Source of the DNA: an uncultured Dorea sp. | Lineage (GTDB): Bacteria; Bacillota; Clostridia; Lachnospirales; Lachnospiraceae | Direction: 5' to 3' | Length of the DNA: 35,394 nt | Assembly: GCA_947647815.1 (NCBI GenBank) | Contig: CANSLW010000008.1 | Location: 1-35,394, forward strand | In this document: positions 1 to 8,308 of the stretch, piece by piece | Numbering within the stretch: the stretch's first letter is position 1 | Layout: the number at the start of each line of letters is the position of its first letter | Program-made: the position numbers and the translations under genes | Notes under the pieces: generated by a model | Database searches by the model: none | The model's input: the letters and a program-made list of their open reading frames with translations, nothing else | What the model was told of the DNA's origin: nothing

Positions 1-627
1 GAGTCCCTGACTGAAAAATGAACGAATTAATTGAATCATTTCAGGATAATAGTGTTTGTGGTAAGCTTTGTCTAAAGGAACATCATATTCATCAATCAAG
101 ACGATGACAGGAATATGATAATGTTTGTGGAGCAATCGGGTTAATAATCTAAGGCTGCTGTAGAGGAATGCACTATTTTCAAAATTCCCATCCATTAATT
201 TCTGAAATTTATTCTTTTCTGATGAGGTCAGGTTTCCGCTCTCTGTCAGGAAACCATATCGTTCGGCTTCTTCGCTGATGAGGATGCCTAAACTATCATA
301 AGCTGTCTTGTAATCTTCGCCGTCTACATCTTTCAGACTGATTGAGACGACCGGATATTTCCCCAGGTATTGTTCGCATAATGCCGGTTCATCAGCTATA
401 TGAAGTTCTTCGAACAAAGATGCATCAGCGCCGATTTCAAAGAAAGATTTCAGCATGTTCATATTTAGGCTTTTTCCAAAACGACGTGGCCGTGTGAAAA
501 GGTTTACGCTGCCTCTTGTCCGAAGGAGTTCGCTGATAAACCTGGTTTTATCTACATAATAATAATGATCTGTTTTAAAGTCTTTAAAAAATTCGATTCC
601 TATTGGGAGTTTTTTCTTTTCGTTCAT
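1..627 (-). CDS. AAA-ATPase-like protein, partial (C-terminal part beyond window)
   Basis: The reading frame is open from the ATG at 627 to the window edge (209 residues), so the C-terminal part is missing. The start follows an AAGGAGGTG ribosome binding site. An N-terminal YYYVDKT motif, a Walker A variant RPRRFGKS near residues 47-54 and a Walker B-like VIVLIDEYD near residue 185 fit the AAA-ATPase-like family that usually carries a PD-(D/E)XK nuclease-like domain (DUF1703) at its C terminus. That domain would lie outside the window. These genes are abundant, often multicopy, in Lachnospiraceae and Bacteroidetes, and their biological role is not established. A second, more distant ATPase with a similar FGK-type P-loop is at 5965. 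The family call is from the motifs; I cannot confirm the nuclease part. Confidence 0.8.
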   Translation of the reverse strand, partial: MNEKKKLPIGIEFFKDFKTDHYYYVDKTRFISELLRTRGSVNLFTRPRRFGKSLNMNMLKSFFEIGADASLFEELHIADEPALCEQYLGKYPVVSISLKDVDGEDYKTAYDSLGILISEEAERYGFLTESGNLTSSEKNKFQKLMDGNFENSAFLYSSLRLLTRLLHKHYHIPVIVLIDEYDVPLDKAYHKHYYPEMIQLIRSFFSQGL

Positions 628-726
628 GGCAGCTATACACCTCCTTAAGGTTCATTTTATTCATTATACAAGAAAATAGAAAACTCGGAAAGCCTTATTG
701 TGATTTTTGCGAGACATCTTATCGAT

Positions 727-2211
727 TTAAACCGGCAGCAGGATATCCGCCCCGAATCCGCCGTAGATGCTCGGATGCAGCGATATCCTTCCATCATGGG
801 ATGCCGCAATCTGTCTGACAAGCAGCAGTCCCAGGCCGTGGCGCTGTTCAAGCGTGCTGCTGTCGCACATCATATAATGAGGTGTGTTATTCAGTCTCTG
901 AAGTTCTTCCTCTGATATGCCTGCTCCGTCGTCTTCCACCCGGATGATACAGCAGGGCGATGTGCCTGTACAGTCCGGGCGTTGTATAGTACAGGTGGTG
1001 ACGCCTGGCTGTTCGGACTGCTGCTCCTTTGCTGCTGACTGGGAATTTTCAGGATTCTCCTGCACGGATATATAGATGGTACACCCGTCCGGATTGTGGT
1101 TGATGCAGTTCTGAATTAGGTTAGATACTGCACGTTTTAACAGGTCCTTATCCGCATTGACATAACAGGCGGTAAGCTGCGGCTTCGTCTTCCATTCAAT
1201 GGGATATTTGCCATCGATATCCATATTCATGAAGTCTACGACAATCTGTCTTGCGATTGCAACTGCATTTTCCCGTGTGCGTCGGATGGGCTGCATGTCA
1301 TATTCAAGTTTGGAAGCAAGGTTTAAGTCATTAATCAAGTTACGTATTCGTTCGCTCTGCCTTATGATGACTCTCGTCTTTTGTCGTGCGTCTTCGTCAA
1401 GCTGTGGATTATCTGTAAGCTGTGCGGCGTATCCTAATACCATGGACAAAGGCGTGCGGATATCGTGGGATACCCCGGCAATCCAGTTTGCCCGTGCACT
1501 TTCTCTTTTCCTCAACTGATAATTCTGTGACTTAAGAATCTCAGAAGTCTGGTTAATGGCGGCGGCAAGTTCAGACAGTACACCTTTCTCCCTGACATAC
1601 ACAGGTTCTTTGGTGGGCAGGGCCTGTATCCCTTCGGCGATAGGCCTGACAGAACGCATAAGGTTTGTGCTGGCTATAAGATAGATCATAAATATCAGCG
1701 CAGCATTCACGATTAAGACGTTCAAGATTATCTTAGGAAGGTTGGCAATAAAGTAATAGTCCCAGTTGGGATACATATGTTTCCAGTAACGGTCCTGGGG
1801 ATATCCAAGGACGATCAGCCCGTCCGTATGCTGTCCGGTAAAAGCAGGATAGTTCATCACATAGCCGCGGGTAAGGGAAGCGATATCCGCCAGAGAATAA
1901 TGGCGGGGAATCTCCGGCGGGAGGTTATCCGTATGCCAGACAACCTGATGAGTATCGTTGTCGATCAATATGCCCCAGACCTCCTCGCGGATTAATTCAG
2001 ATGCGGTATCTTCTGCCAGGATATAGTCGTTCCCGTCCGCTGTCTTCGTGAGCGCGGCTCCGGTCTCGGCGGCAGTAGTCCAGGCGGAAGCGCCGGGAGT
2101 CTGTCTCATAGAGATGCTAAAAAGCACGATGATGTTCAGTAAAAAGAGAAGGATGACGCTGAGCAGAAGGATGGCGAGAAAGCGCCGGATTAATTTTGGT
2201 ATACTTCGCAT
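727..2211 (-). CDS. Sensor histidine kinase (HisKA/HATPase), probable partner of the adjacent OmpR regulator
   Basis: Membrane-bound sensor kinase of 494 residues. I start it at the ATG at 2211 because GGAGGAATCAAT lies directly before it; an upstream in-frame start at 2256 adds 15 residues with no such site. There is a membrane segment near residues 10-32, an extracytoplasmic region to about 158, a second segment near 160-181, a HAMP-like linker, and the phosphoacceptor motif GVSHDIRTPLSM with His249. The ATPase part shows an N box (SNLIQNCINHN) and VEDDGAGIS. Between these two sits a polar stretch of roughly 35 residues rich in Gln, Ser and Cys, longer than usual. It lies 34 bp downstream of the response regulator and divergent from an antimicrobial-peptide exporter. 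This layout resembles CprK/SpaK-type systems that sense peptide antibiotics; the ligand is inference. Confidence 0.88.
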   Translation of the reverse strand: MRSIPKLIRRFLAILLLSVILLFLLNIIVLFSISMRQTPGASAWTTAAETGAALTKTADGNDYILAEDTASELIREEVWGILIDNDTHQVVWHTDNLPPEIPRHYSLADIASLTRGYVMNYPAFTGQHTDGLIVLGYPQDRYWKHMYPNWDYYFIANLPKIILNVLIVNAALIFMIYLIASTNLMRSVRPIAEGIQALPTKEPVYVREKGVLSELAAAINQTSEILKSQNYQLRKRESARANWIAGVSHDIRTPLSMVLGYAAQLTDNPQLDEDARQKTRVIIRQSERIRNLINDLNLASKLEYDMQPIRRTRENAVAIARQIVVDFMNMDIDGKYPIEWKTKPQLTACYVNADKDLLKRAVSNLIQNCINHNPDGCTIYISVQENPENSQSAAKEQQSEQPGVTTCTIQRPDCTGTSPCCIIRVEDDGAGISEEELQRLNNTPHYMMCDSSTLEQRHGLGLLLVRQIAASHDGRISLHPSIYGGFGADILLPV

Positions 2212-2245
2212 ATTGATTCCTCCGTATTTGTAATGTGTTGGTATA

Positions 2246-3013
2246 TTAAGTGACAATCAGCTTATATCCCAAACCTTTAATAGTAATCAAGGATACCGGC
2301 TTAGAGGGATTCTCTTCAATCTTCTCCCGGATACGGCGGATATGTGCCATCAGAGAATTCTCATAACCATAGGGATTATCGCCCCAGGCGGCTTCACATA
2401 GTGCGTCGATGGTCACAATCCGTCCGGCATTGCGGTAAAGCGCAAGGAGGATTGCGTGTTCTTTAGCGGTTAAGGAGATGCATTCTTCTAGAGATTTTTG
2501 TCGGTCAGGGCTGTCAGATTCGTCTGTTTCATTCTGTTTGCCATGTTCGATACGCCTGCTTTTTAGCACTTCTGCCCGCTCGAAGTCGATTCTGCAATGT
2601 TTCAAGGATACAAGTGGATTCTCATCTTTATACGTCCGGCGGAGAATTGCCGTAACACGGAAGACCAATTCTTTTGGAAGAAATGGTTTGACCATGTAAT
2701 CGTCAGCGCCAAGGCCGAAGCCCCTGAATTTATCTTCGTCCTCGCCCCGTGCAGTCAGAAACAGGACGGGATAGTCTTCGTTTCTTTTCAATTGCTCCAT
2801 CAGAGAGAATCCGTCTCCGTCTGGGAGCATCACGTCAAGAATTGCCAGTTCCGGGTCAAATGTACTGGCAGCAGATAACGCTTCTTGAACAGAACCGGCA
2901 GTATGAATGTGGGAGAATCCTTCTTCCTTCAGGATAGAAGCAACCATGCCCCGCAGTCCCGGTTCATCATCTACCAGTAAGATTCGTTTGTTTTTCAGAT
3001 ATTCTAAAGTCAT
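2246..3013 (-). CDS. OmpR-family response regulator, probable activator of the divergent exporter
   Basis: DNA-binding response regulator of 255 residues. The receiver domain has the acidic pair in ILLVDDEPG, the phosphoacceptor aspartate in LAILDVMLPDGDG, and the conserved lysine in DDYMVKPF. The C-terminal winged helix is complete, from LTAKEHAILLALYRNAG to HIRRIREKIEE and IKGLGYKLIV. The linker between them is unusually long and acidic (about 20 residues rich in Glu, Asp, Ser and Gln). AGAAAGGAAA precedes the ATG. It is the first gene of a two-gene unit with the histidine kinase and faces the exporter across a 218-bp region with TGTAAGGT direct repeats, which are good candidates for its binding sites. 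That regulatory link is inference from position and the 11-bp phasing typical of OmpR-family half-sites. Confidence 0.92.
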   Translation of the reverse strand: MTLEYLKNKRILLVDDEPGLRGMVASILKEEGFSHIHTAGSVQEALSAASTFDPELAILDVMLPDGDGFSLMEQLKRNEDYPVLFLTARGEDEDKFRGFGLGADDYMVKPFLPKELVFRVTAILRRTYKDENPLVSLKHCRIDFERAEVLKSRRIEHGKQNETDESDSPDRQKSLEECISLTAKEHAILLALYRNAGRIVTIDALCEAAWGDNPYGYENSLMAHIRRIREKIEENPSKPVSLITIKGLGYKLIVT

Positions 3014-3124
3014 GGAATTCGTTTCCTTTCTCTTGGCTGATTGTCCGCAGAAATGAAGTATATATTTAATAAAGGTATAAAAAGTATATCATAATCAGGA
3101 CGTTTTTTGGAACTTCTCCTGCAA

Positions 3125-3187
3125 ATGTAAGGTAGATGTAAGGTTAAGAGAATGTGTATGTAAGGTAAGGGAGATATACTGTAAGAG
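3125..3187 (+). promoter_or_regulatory. Phased direct repeats and -10 element upstream of the peptide exporter
   Basis: TGTAAGGT occurs at 3126-3133, 3137-3144 and 3159-3166, and a partial copy TGTAAGAG starts at 3180. Start-to-start distances are 11, 22 and 21 bp, so all copies lie on nearly the same face of the helix. A -10 element TATACT is at 3175-3180 with no recognisable -35, as expected for a promoter that needs an activator. The last full repeat covers the place where the -35 to spacer region would lie. I infer binding of the adjacent OmpR-type regulator. Confidence 0.6.
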
Positions 3188-3231
3188 AAGCAGAGATAAC
3201 TTATCATAAAGTCATAAAGGAGCAGTGAGAA

Positions 3232-3987
3232 ATGAACATTATCGAGACAAATAATCTGACGAAAACATACGCAGGCTTCACGGCGGTTTCCGGTGTGAAC
3301 CTTCACATCCCGAAAGGAACAGTTTACGGATTCTTAGGCCCCAACGGCGCAGGCAAATCCACCACGATGAAGATGTTCCTGGGACTTACGAAACCTACAG
3401 GCGGTTCTTTCATGATCAACGGTAAGCAATATCCGAAGAACCGTGTGCAGATACTGAAGGAAATAGGTTCCTTCATAGAAGCGCCGGCTTTCTATGGCAA
3501 TCTTACGGGAGAAGAGAACCTGGATATCATCCGCAGAATACTGGGGCTGCCAAAATCAGCGGTAGACGACGCACTGGAACTGGTAGGGTTGACTCAGTGG
3601 AAAAAGCGTCTGGCAAAGAAGTATTCCCTGGGAATGAAGCAGAGACTAGGCCTTGCCGGCGCTTTGGTGGGAGAGCCGGACATTCTGATTCTTGACGAGC
3701 CGACCAACGGCCTTGATCCCGTCGGCATTCACGAAATCAGAACTCTGGTCCGTTCCCTGCCGAAGAAATTCGACTGCACCGTGTTAGTTTCTTCACACCT
3801 GTTGTCTGAAATAGAACTGATGGCGGATAACGTCGGCATTTTAAATCATGGACGCCTGCTCTTTGAGGGAACGCTTGATGATCTGAAAGCCGGTGTGGCG
3901 GCACAGGGATTCCCTACGGATAATCTGGAAGACACATTCCTTGCATTGATCGAAGCTGACAATATGCAGAGAGGCGGTGCGAGATGA
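3232..3987 (+). CDS. ABC transporter ATP-binding protein, lantibiotic-immunity (LanF/CprA/BcrA) type
   Basis: ATPase subunit of 251 residues for a drug or peptide exporter. The order of motifs is complete: Walker A GPNGAGKST near residue 37, the signature region YSLGMKQRLGLA, Walker B DILILDEPTNGLD, and the H-loop VSSHLLSE. The signature LGMKQR in place of LSGGQ, and the overall length, are typical of the BcrA/LanF branch that protects producers or bystanders from lantibiotics and other peptide antibiotics. GGAGCAG precedes the start. Its stop overlaps the start of the next gene (ATGA), so it is translationally coupled to two permeases. No lantibiotic synthesis gene is present, so a stand-alone resistance role like CprABC of Clostridioides difficile is the better reading. 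Confidence 0.9.
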   Translation: MNIIETNNLTKTYAGFTAVSGVNLHIPKGTVYGFLGPNGAGKSTTMKMFLGLTKPTGGSFMINGKQYPKNRVQILKEIGSFIEAPAFYGNLTGEENLDIIRRILGLPKSAVDDALELVGLTQWKKRLAKKYSLGMKQRLGLAGALVGEPDILILDEPTNGLDPVGIHEIRTLVRSLPKKFDCTVLVSSHLLSEIELMADNVGILNHGRLLFEGTLDDLKAGVAAQGFPTDNLEDTFLALIEADNMQRGGAR

Positions 3988-4715
3988 ACTTTGGATTAGA
4001 GTATAAAAAAGTGAGACGGACAGGTTTTACTCTTTTGTTTCTTGGCGGAGGAATCTTAGCGGCGATGGTTCCCATTCTTAATATGGCAGTCCGTTCGGAA
4101 ATGTATCTAGGACTTCCCGGCTCGCCGGTCCGGATACTGATGGATGCAAACTGGCAGATGATGTCGATGCTCAATATTCTGCTTATCGTAGCCGGAGCCT
4201 GCCTGATGTATCATATCGAATATGCGGACAATGCCGTTCAGAGGATGCGTATGCTGCCGATGAGAGAATACAATTTGTATTTGGGGAAAATGGTTTTGAT
4301 GGTGTTGATGTGCGTGGTTGTACTGGCAATCGAAACTGCCGGCACCGTTTTCTGTGCATATCATTGGTTTTGGACATTTGCTGATACAGAGACGGTATGG
4401 GCGGAACTGCTGAAAAACTTTGGATACGCCTTGTTGTTGCTGCTTCCCGCAGCGTTAGGTTCACTGGTGATTGCGTCGGTATGTAAGAATATGTGGGTGT
4501 CGCTCGGTATCGGTGTTATCTGTGTATTTACGGCAACCATGCTGCCCACAGATAATTTTGTTTTATCACTTTTTCCATTTGCAATGCCGTTTCAGCTGTT
4601 TGCAGGAACAGCTGTGGATACAGTCCGTAATTTTATAATTGCCGCTGTAATCGAAGTTGTTTTGATGGGGATTGCGGAAATATTATTCTTGAGAGTCAGG
4701 AGGTCGTTAGAATGA
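3984..4715 (+). CDS. ABC transporter permease, LanE/MutE-like
   Basis: Integral membrane protein of 243 residues with about six hydrophobic segments: near residues 13-32, 54-75, 95-122, 145-166, 172-190 and 205-238. It overlaps the ATPase gene by 4 bp and the next permease gene by 4 bp, both at ATGA, so the three are one coupled unit. Length and topology match the LanE/LanG permeases (ABC-2 type, lantibiotic protection). It would form half of the channel with the protein encoded at 4712. I recognise the family by context, size and topology rather than by a diagnostic motif. Confidence 0.82.
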   Translation: MNFGLEYKKVRRTGFTLLFLGGGILAAMVPILNMAVRSEMYLGLPGSPVRILMDANWQMMSMLNILLIVAGACLMYHIEYADNAVQRMRMLPMREYNLYLGKMVLMVLMCVVVLAIETAGTVFCAYHWFWTFADTETVWAELLKNFGYALLLLLPAALGSLVIASVCKNMWVSLGIGVICVFTATMLPTDNFVLSLFPFAMPFQLFAGTAVDTVRNFIIAAVIEVVLMGIAEILFLRVRRSLE

Positions 4716-5482
4716 ACTTTTTATCACTCGTCAGCATTGAAGCGAAGAAAATCCGCCGATCTAAGATTCTGTTAATCCTGGCTGCAGCCACAGTGATTCT
4801 ATGGCTGCCCTCGATTATCAATGCCGATATGAACTTTGGAATGCAGGCGGAGGGAATCTCACCGGAACATAATTTTCTGATACAGGGGTTTTTAGGAATG
4901 GCATGGTTCATGTTTCCGGCAAGCATGGTTGTGAGTACGGTCTTATTGAATATGACAGAAAGAAGTAATCACGGTATTCTAAAGATGCTTTCCCTGCCAA
5001 TTAATACGGCAAAGCTGTGTCTTGCCAAATTTGTCATCTTGTTAGGACTGGCAGCTGTTCAGATTCTGCTGACTGTCGGTATGTATTTTGTGAGCGCGGG
5101 GATAGCGTCGCAAACGCAGGATTATGATTTTATACTGCCGCCGTTATTTGTTTTCAAGGAAGCAGGATTGATATTCGTGGCGGCGATTCCGATGATGACA
5201 TTTTTCTGGCTTTTGTCAGTGTGCATCCAGACGGCTATATTTTCTATCGGAATCGGGCTTGCGTCTATTGTTCCATCTGTATTGATGATTAATACGAAGA
5301 TATGGTTTGTGTATCCAATGTCATATCCGTTCTTTGTGATTACGACGGAATATGGTAAATTAGCCGAGAACATGACAGTGGAGCAGGTGGATCTGATTCC
5401 GTGGATTCCGGTTGCAGTTAGTGTTTCAATCATTTGTCTGTTGATTTCCTGCCTTTGTTTCGGGCGGGCAGAAAGGAGATAA
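4712..5482 (+). CDS. ABC transporter permease, LanG/MutG-like
   Basis: Second permease of the exporter, 256 residues. It opens with the sequence NFLSLVSIEAKKIRRSK, a juxtamembrane basic stretch typical of ABC-2 type permeases, followed by about six hydrophobic segments. The start overlaps the previous stop (ATGA). It ends with a short basic cytoplasmic tail, GRAERR. Together with the two genes before it this gives the ATPase-permease-permease order of LanFEG and CprABC transporters, which keep cationic antimicrobial peptides away from the membrane. An AGAAAGGAG site overlapping its stop serves the next small gene. Confidence 0.84.
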   Translation: MNFLSLVSIEAKKIRRSKILLILAAATVILWLPSIINADMNFGMQAEGISPEHNFLIQGFLGMAWFMFPASMVVSTVLLNMTERSNHGILKMLSLPINTAKLCLAKFVILLGLAAVQILLTVGMYFVSAGIASQTQDYDFILPPLFVFKEAGLIFVAAIPMMTFFWLLSVCIQTAIFSIGIGLASIVPSVLMINTKIWFVYPMSYPFFVITTEYGKLAENMTVEQVDLIPWIPVAVSVSIICLLISCLCFGRAERR

Positions 5483-5489
5483 TATAACT

Positions 5490-5774
5490 ATGAAGAAGAT
5501 AATTTTGACTACTATCAGTACCATTATGGTCTTTGCGCCGTGGACGATTCTTATATTTCGGATGTTTGACTGGGCGCTGCTGTCACCGGTGGCGGAGATT
5601 ATGATTTCCTGTTATGCCGCGTTTATGATTTTTAGCGGAATATTCACGGCAGCTTCGTATACGAAAGCGAAAGTCCAGAATAATCTGATGAAGGTATGTC
5701 TGGTTGTGAATGGTATCTATGCGGTCGTTGGCGTTGCTGCGTTTGGAATGATGATTTTGCCGAAGGCCATGTAA
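5490..5774 (+). CDS. Small three-segment membrane protein, function unknown
   Basis: A 94-residue protein with three hydrophobic segments (about residues 5-30, 32-56 and 66-90) and few charges. It starts 7 bp after the permease gene and has an AGAAAGGAG ribosome binding site, so it belongs to the exporter operon. I do not recognise a family. The position suggests an accessory or immunity role beside the LanFEG-type transporter, but nothing in the sequence proves it. The gene is clearly coding by its spacing, its ribosome binding site and its membrane-like composition. Confidence 0.72.
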   Translation: MKKIILTTISTIMVFAPWTILIFRMFDWALLSPVAEIMISCYAAFMIFSGIFTAASYTKAKVQNNLMKVCLVVNGIYAVVGVAAFGMMILPKAM

Positions 5775-5838
5775 GAATCAACGGTTACCGGGGAGTCAGA
5801 TGGATTACGTTACAGAAGATATTAGTTTTGATAAAGGC

Positions 5839-5867
5839 TTTACACCCAAATTGCATGTTGATATAAT
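5839..5867 (+). promoter_or_regulatory. Sigma-A type promoter for the AAA-ATPase gene
   Basis: TTTACA at 5839-5844 and TATAAT at 5862-5867 are separated by exactly 17 bp. Transcription would begin near 5874, about 90 bp before the GTG start at 5965. This makes the ATPase gene a separate transcription unit from the exporter operon before it. Confidence 0.7.
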
Positions 5868-5964
5868 AAAGATACCGAGTTTGAATTAAAGGTAACTCTT
5901 TCGAGTCTAGGGGTAAACCTGACGGAGATAGGCAGAATTAAGGGATAGTGAAAGGGGGAAGAAA

Positions 5965-7128
5965 GTGGCGAAGATTTTTAATATTGCCGGTTGCTGCGAA
6001 CCGGAATTAAATTATATGGTAGATTTGAGCAGCCGTTTGAATGAGATTAAGAAGATGGTAGATGCGGGGATGTATTTTACTATGAACAGAGCCCAGCAGT
6101 TTGGAAAAACTACTACATTAACGGCGCTTGCTGAGTATCTGAAGACAGATTATGAAGTGATTAGTATGGATTTTCAGACGATGAGTTCTGCGTCGTTTGA
6201 AAGTGAACAGGCATTTGTTGCAGCCTTTTCAGAAGAATTATTGGATTTGACAGAAGAACTGCCAAAGGATATTGAAGACAGGCTTGCTTCATTTGCAGAG
6301 AAAACGGATTCTTCTATTTCTCTACAGACGCTTTTTAAGGTTCTAAAAGCATGGTGCGCAAAAATGACGAAAAAGATTGTTTTGATTATTGATGAGGTAG
6401 ACACGGCCTCAAATGTTCGGGTATTTGTTGATTTTCTTGCACAACTACGCGCGTGCTATTTAAAAAGGCGAAGGACGCCGACATTTCAATCTGTGATTCT
6501 TGCCGGGGTATATGATGTACGCAGCATTAAGAGTAAAATCAAGCCTGAAGAGGAACATATGGAAAACAGTCCGTGGAATATTGCGGCCAGATTTGATTTG
6601 GATATGAGTTTCTCTGTGAAAGATATTGTGGGAATGCTGACAGAGTATGAAGAAGATTATCATACAGGTATGGATGTAGCTCAGATGGCGGATCTGATTT
6701 ATAATTGTACGGCAGGATATCCATATCTTGTATCCGCGCTGTGCAAATATATGGATGAAGAGATTCTGGGAACAGAGGGATTTGAGGATAGAAGCAAGGT
6801 CTGGACGAAAGAAGGAATCCATGAGGCTGAGATGATGCTCATAAAAGAAGATAATACGCTGTACCAGTCTATGATAAGAAAATTGAAGATTCAGCCGGAA
6901 CTTCTGACGATATTATATGAATTAATTTTTGTTGGTAACTCGATTCTATACACTGCCACGAATGATCATATAAAAGATGCCGTTATGTTTGGGTTTATTA
7001 GAAATGAAAAGGATACGGCAGTAATCTTTAACAAGATATTGGAATCGGTACTCTATAATTATTTCATTTCTGAAGAACTTGCATCAGGTAAGCAATATAA
7101 AGCAGTCGTTCAAGAGAAAAAGGAATAG
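5965..7128 (+). CDS. ATP-binding protein with AAA-like P-loop domain, function unknown
   Basis: A 387-residue protein starting with GTG after AAAGGGGGAAG. The P-loop is the variant RAQQFGKTTTL near residues 43-53, Walker B is IVLIIDEVD near 142, and AGVYDVRSIK near 180 resembles a sensor region. The C-terminal half is helical (DLIYNCTAGYPYLVSALCKYMDEE), as in STAND-like ATPases. I see no nuclease motif of the kind expected in the related gene at the window start. Such ATPases are frequent in Lachnospiraceae and sometimes associate with mobile or defence loci, but the role is not known. It has its own promoter and is followed by a structured intergenic element. Confidence 0.8.
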   Translation: MAKIFNIAGCCEPELNYMVDLSSRLNEIKKMVDAGMYFTMNRAQQFGKTTTLTALAEYLKTDYEVISMDFQTMSSASFESEQAFVAAFSEELLDLTEELPKDIEDRLASFAEKTDSSISLQTLFKVLKAWCAKMTKKIVLIIDEVDTASNVRVFVDFLAQLRACYLKRRRTPTFQSVILAGVYDVRSIKSKIKPEEEHMENSPWNIAARFDLDMSFSVKDIVGMLTEYEEDYHTGMDVAQMADLIYNCTAGYPYLVSALCKYMDEEILGTEGFEDRSKVWTKEGIHEAEMMLIKEDNTLYQSMIRKLKIQPELLTILYELIFVGNSILYTATNDHIKDAVMFGFIRNEKDTAVIFNKILESVLYNYFISEELASGKQYKAVVQEKKE

Positions 7129-7134
7129 CCTTGA

Positions 7135-7251
7135 TTCCCGCGAGCAACGAGCCAAGTGACTGCTCGCAGGCATTTGGCGACTGCCGCGAGGGTCACATAC
7201 CCCGATGCTTGCATCGCTGCTTGATTGATGCCCCGTATGCTTGCATCGGGG
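7135..7251. repeat. Structured intergenic element with several stem-loops, possible dispersed repeat
   Basis: Between the ATPase gene and the HAD gene there are nested inverted repeats. GCCAAGTG at 7151-7158 pairs with CATTTGGC at 7171-7178. GCGAGCA pairs with TGCTCGC in the same area. CCCCGATGC at 7200-7208 and a variant with one extra T at 7231-7240 can each pair with GCATCGGGG at 7243-7251. The last hairpin could end transcription of the ATPase gene, although no long T run follows. The GC-rich, multi-hairpin make-up differs from its AT-rich surroundings and is reminiscent of dispersed intergenic repeats in related genomes; that resemblance is from memory. Confidence 0.45.
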
Positions 7252-7327
7252 TTGTTGACTTCAAATTAAGAAGAAAGAGATTGGTGTAAAAGCGGTTTAG
7301 ATTGTCCTGGTTCCATCCGAACAGAAG

Positions 7328-8062
7328 TTAGATCTGATTCGGATGGAGGCCTGCCAGAGAACGCAAAAGAGGCAGTAAATCGATCCCCTCTTTCAGTTCT
7401 ATGTCTGCTTTGCTGTGCGGAACCGGGCAGGCGCGGTTCCGGTGATTCAGCCAGATTGTATGCCATCCCGCCTGGGATGCGCTTGCGATATCGGATTCAT
7501 ATGTATCGCCAATATACCAGGTATGTTCCGGAAGAAAATGCATCCGTTCTTCGATGATCTTAAAAGCGCGGACGTCCGGCTTCTGATAACCGATGTCTCC
7601 GGAGATAAAGATCTGCTCAGGTGCAAACCACTTTTGAAGATGCAGCGCTTCTACTTTACGCCATTGCCCCTTATGATTGCCGTTTGTCAATACGGCAGAG
7701 GGAATCTTCGTCTCTTTACAGTAATCTAAGACAGCTTCCATAAAATCAAACATCTCGATTACGGTCTGGTTATATCGATATTCCGTCTCAAACAGGCCGC
7801 TTTCTTCTCTGCTGATTTCAATGCCAATATCCTGATAGGTCATCCGCATTCTTTCATGGAAAGTATCTTCTTTTGAAATCTTTCCTTCTTTTTCCTGTTC
7901 TAGTATGATGTCAGAGTAGATTCTCGATTTCATGAACAATTCCGTACTATCTGCAATAGTTTTGCCTGCAAAGAATTTCTCATGAGCTTTTTTGAACGGT
8001 TCCATCAGGTCATACATGGTGTCATCTATATCGAATACAAAATTAAGTTTTCTGTTATGCAT
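7328..8062 (-). CDS. HAD-superfamily hydrolase (subfamily IA, phosphatase-like)
   Basis: A 244-residue cytosolic phosphatase-like protein. I start it at the ATG at 8062, preceded by GGGAGGCCAAAG; the frame stays open to a TTG at 8224, but that extension would add a hydrophobic, unconserved leader. Motif I is VFDIDDTMYD, motif II is AVLTNGNHKGQ, the conserved lysine lies in GDIGYQKPDVRAF, and motif IV is YIGDTYESDIASASQAGW. This is the pattern of YjjG-like nucleotidases and related HAD-IA enzymes acting on small phosphate esters. The substrate cannot be told. It stands alone, divergent from the next two-component operon. A 9-bp inverted repeat (7313-7321 with 7338-7346) encloses its stop codon. 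Confidence 0.88.
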   Translation of the reverse strand: MHNRKLNFVFDIDDTMYDLMEPFKKAHEKFFAGKTIADSTELFMKSRIYSDIILEQEKEGKISKEDTFHERMRMTYQDIGIEISREESGLFETEYRYNQTVIEMFDFMEAVLDYCKETKIPSAVLTNGNHKGQWRKVEALHLQKWFAPEQIFISGDIGYQKPDVRAFKIIEERMHFLPEHTWYIGDTYESDIASASQAGWHTIWLNHRNRACPVPHSKADIELKEGIDLLPLLRSLAGLHPNQI

Positions 8063-8308
8063 CTTTGGCCTCCCAATTCCTTTCATTAACAGCCCATATC
8101 TTGCAATATTACAAAATAATATAAGCATATACAGTATAGCACTCCGTATGAGTAATAACCAGTATATTTTCCGAAAACGCTTTTTATTTTCCGGTACATA
8201 TAGTAAGCTAGGAGGAGAGGTCAAGAGATTGCTTTGGGGTATTTGACCTGGTGAAAGAAATATGCGGGGAATATACGGAGAGCATATAGAAAGGGCGGAA
8301 GAAAAGAG

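Noticed and set aside
3010..3306. 98-codon minus-strand frame across the divergent region
   Set aside because: It overlaps the regulatory repeats and the start of the exporter ATPase gene, and its translation looks random.
5800..5889. 29-codon mini-frame with a GGGGAG before its ATG
   Set aside because: The promoter of the ATPase gene (5839-5867) lies inside it and there is no sign of its own promoter; too short to support.
8225..8308. Promoter with TTGACC at 8243 before the second response regulator
   Set aside because: No -10 at an acceptable distance could be found.
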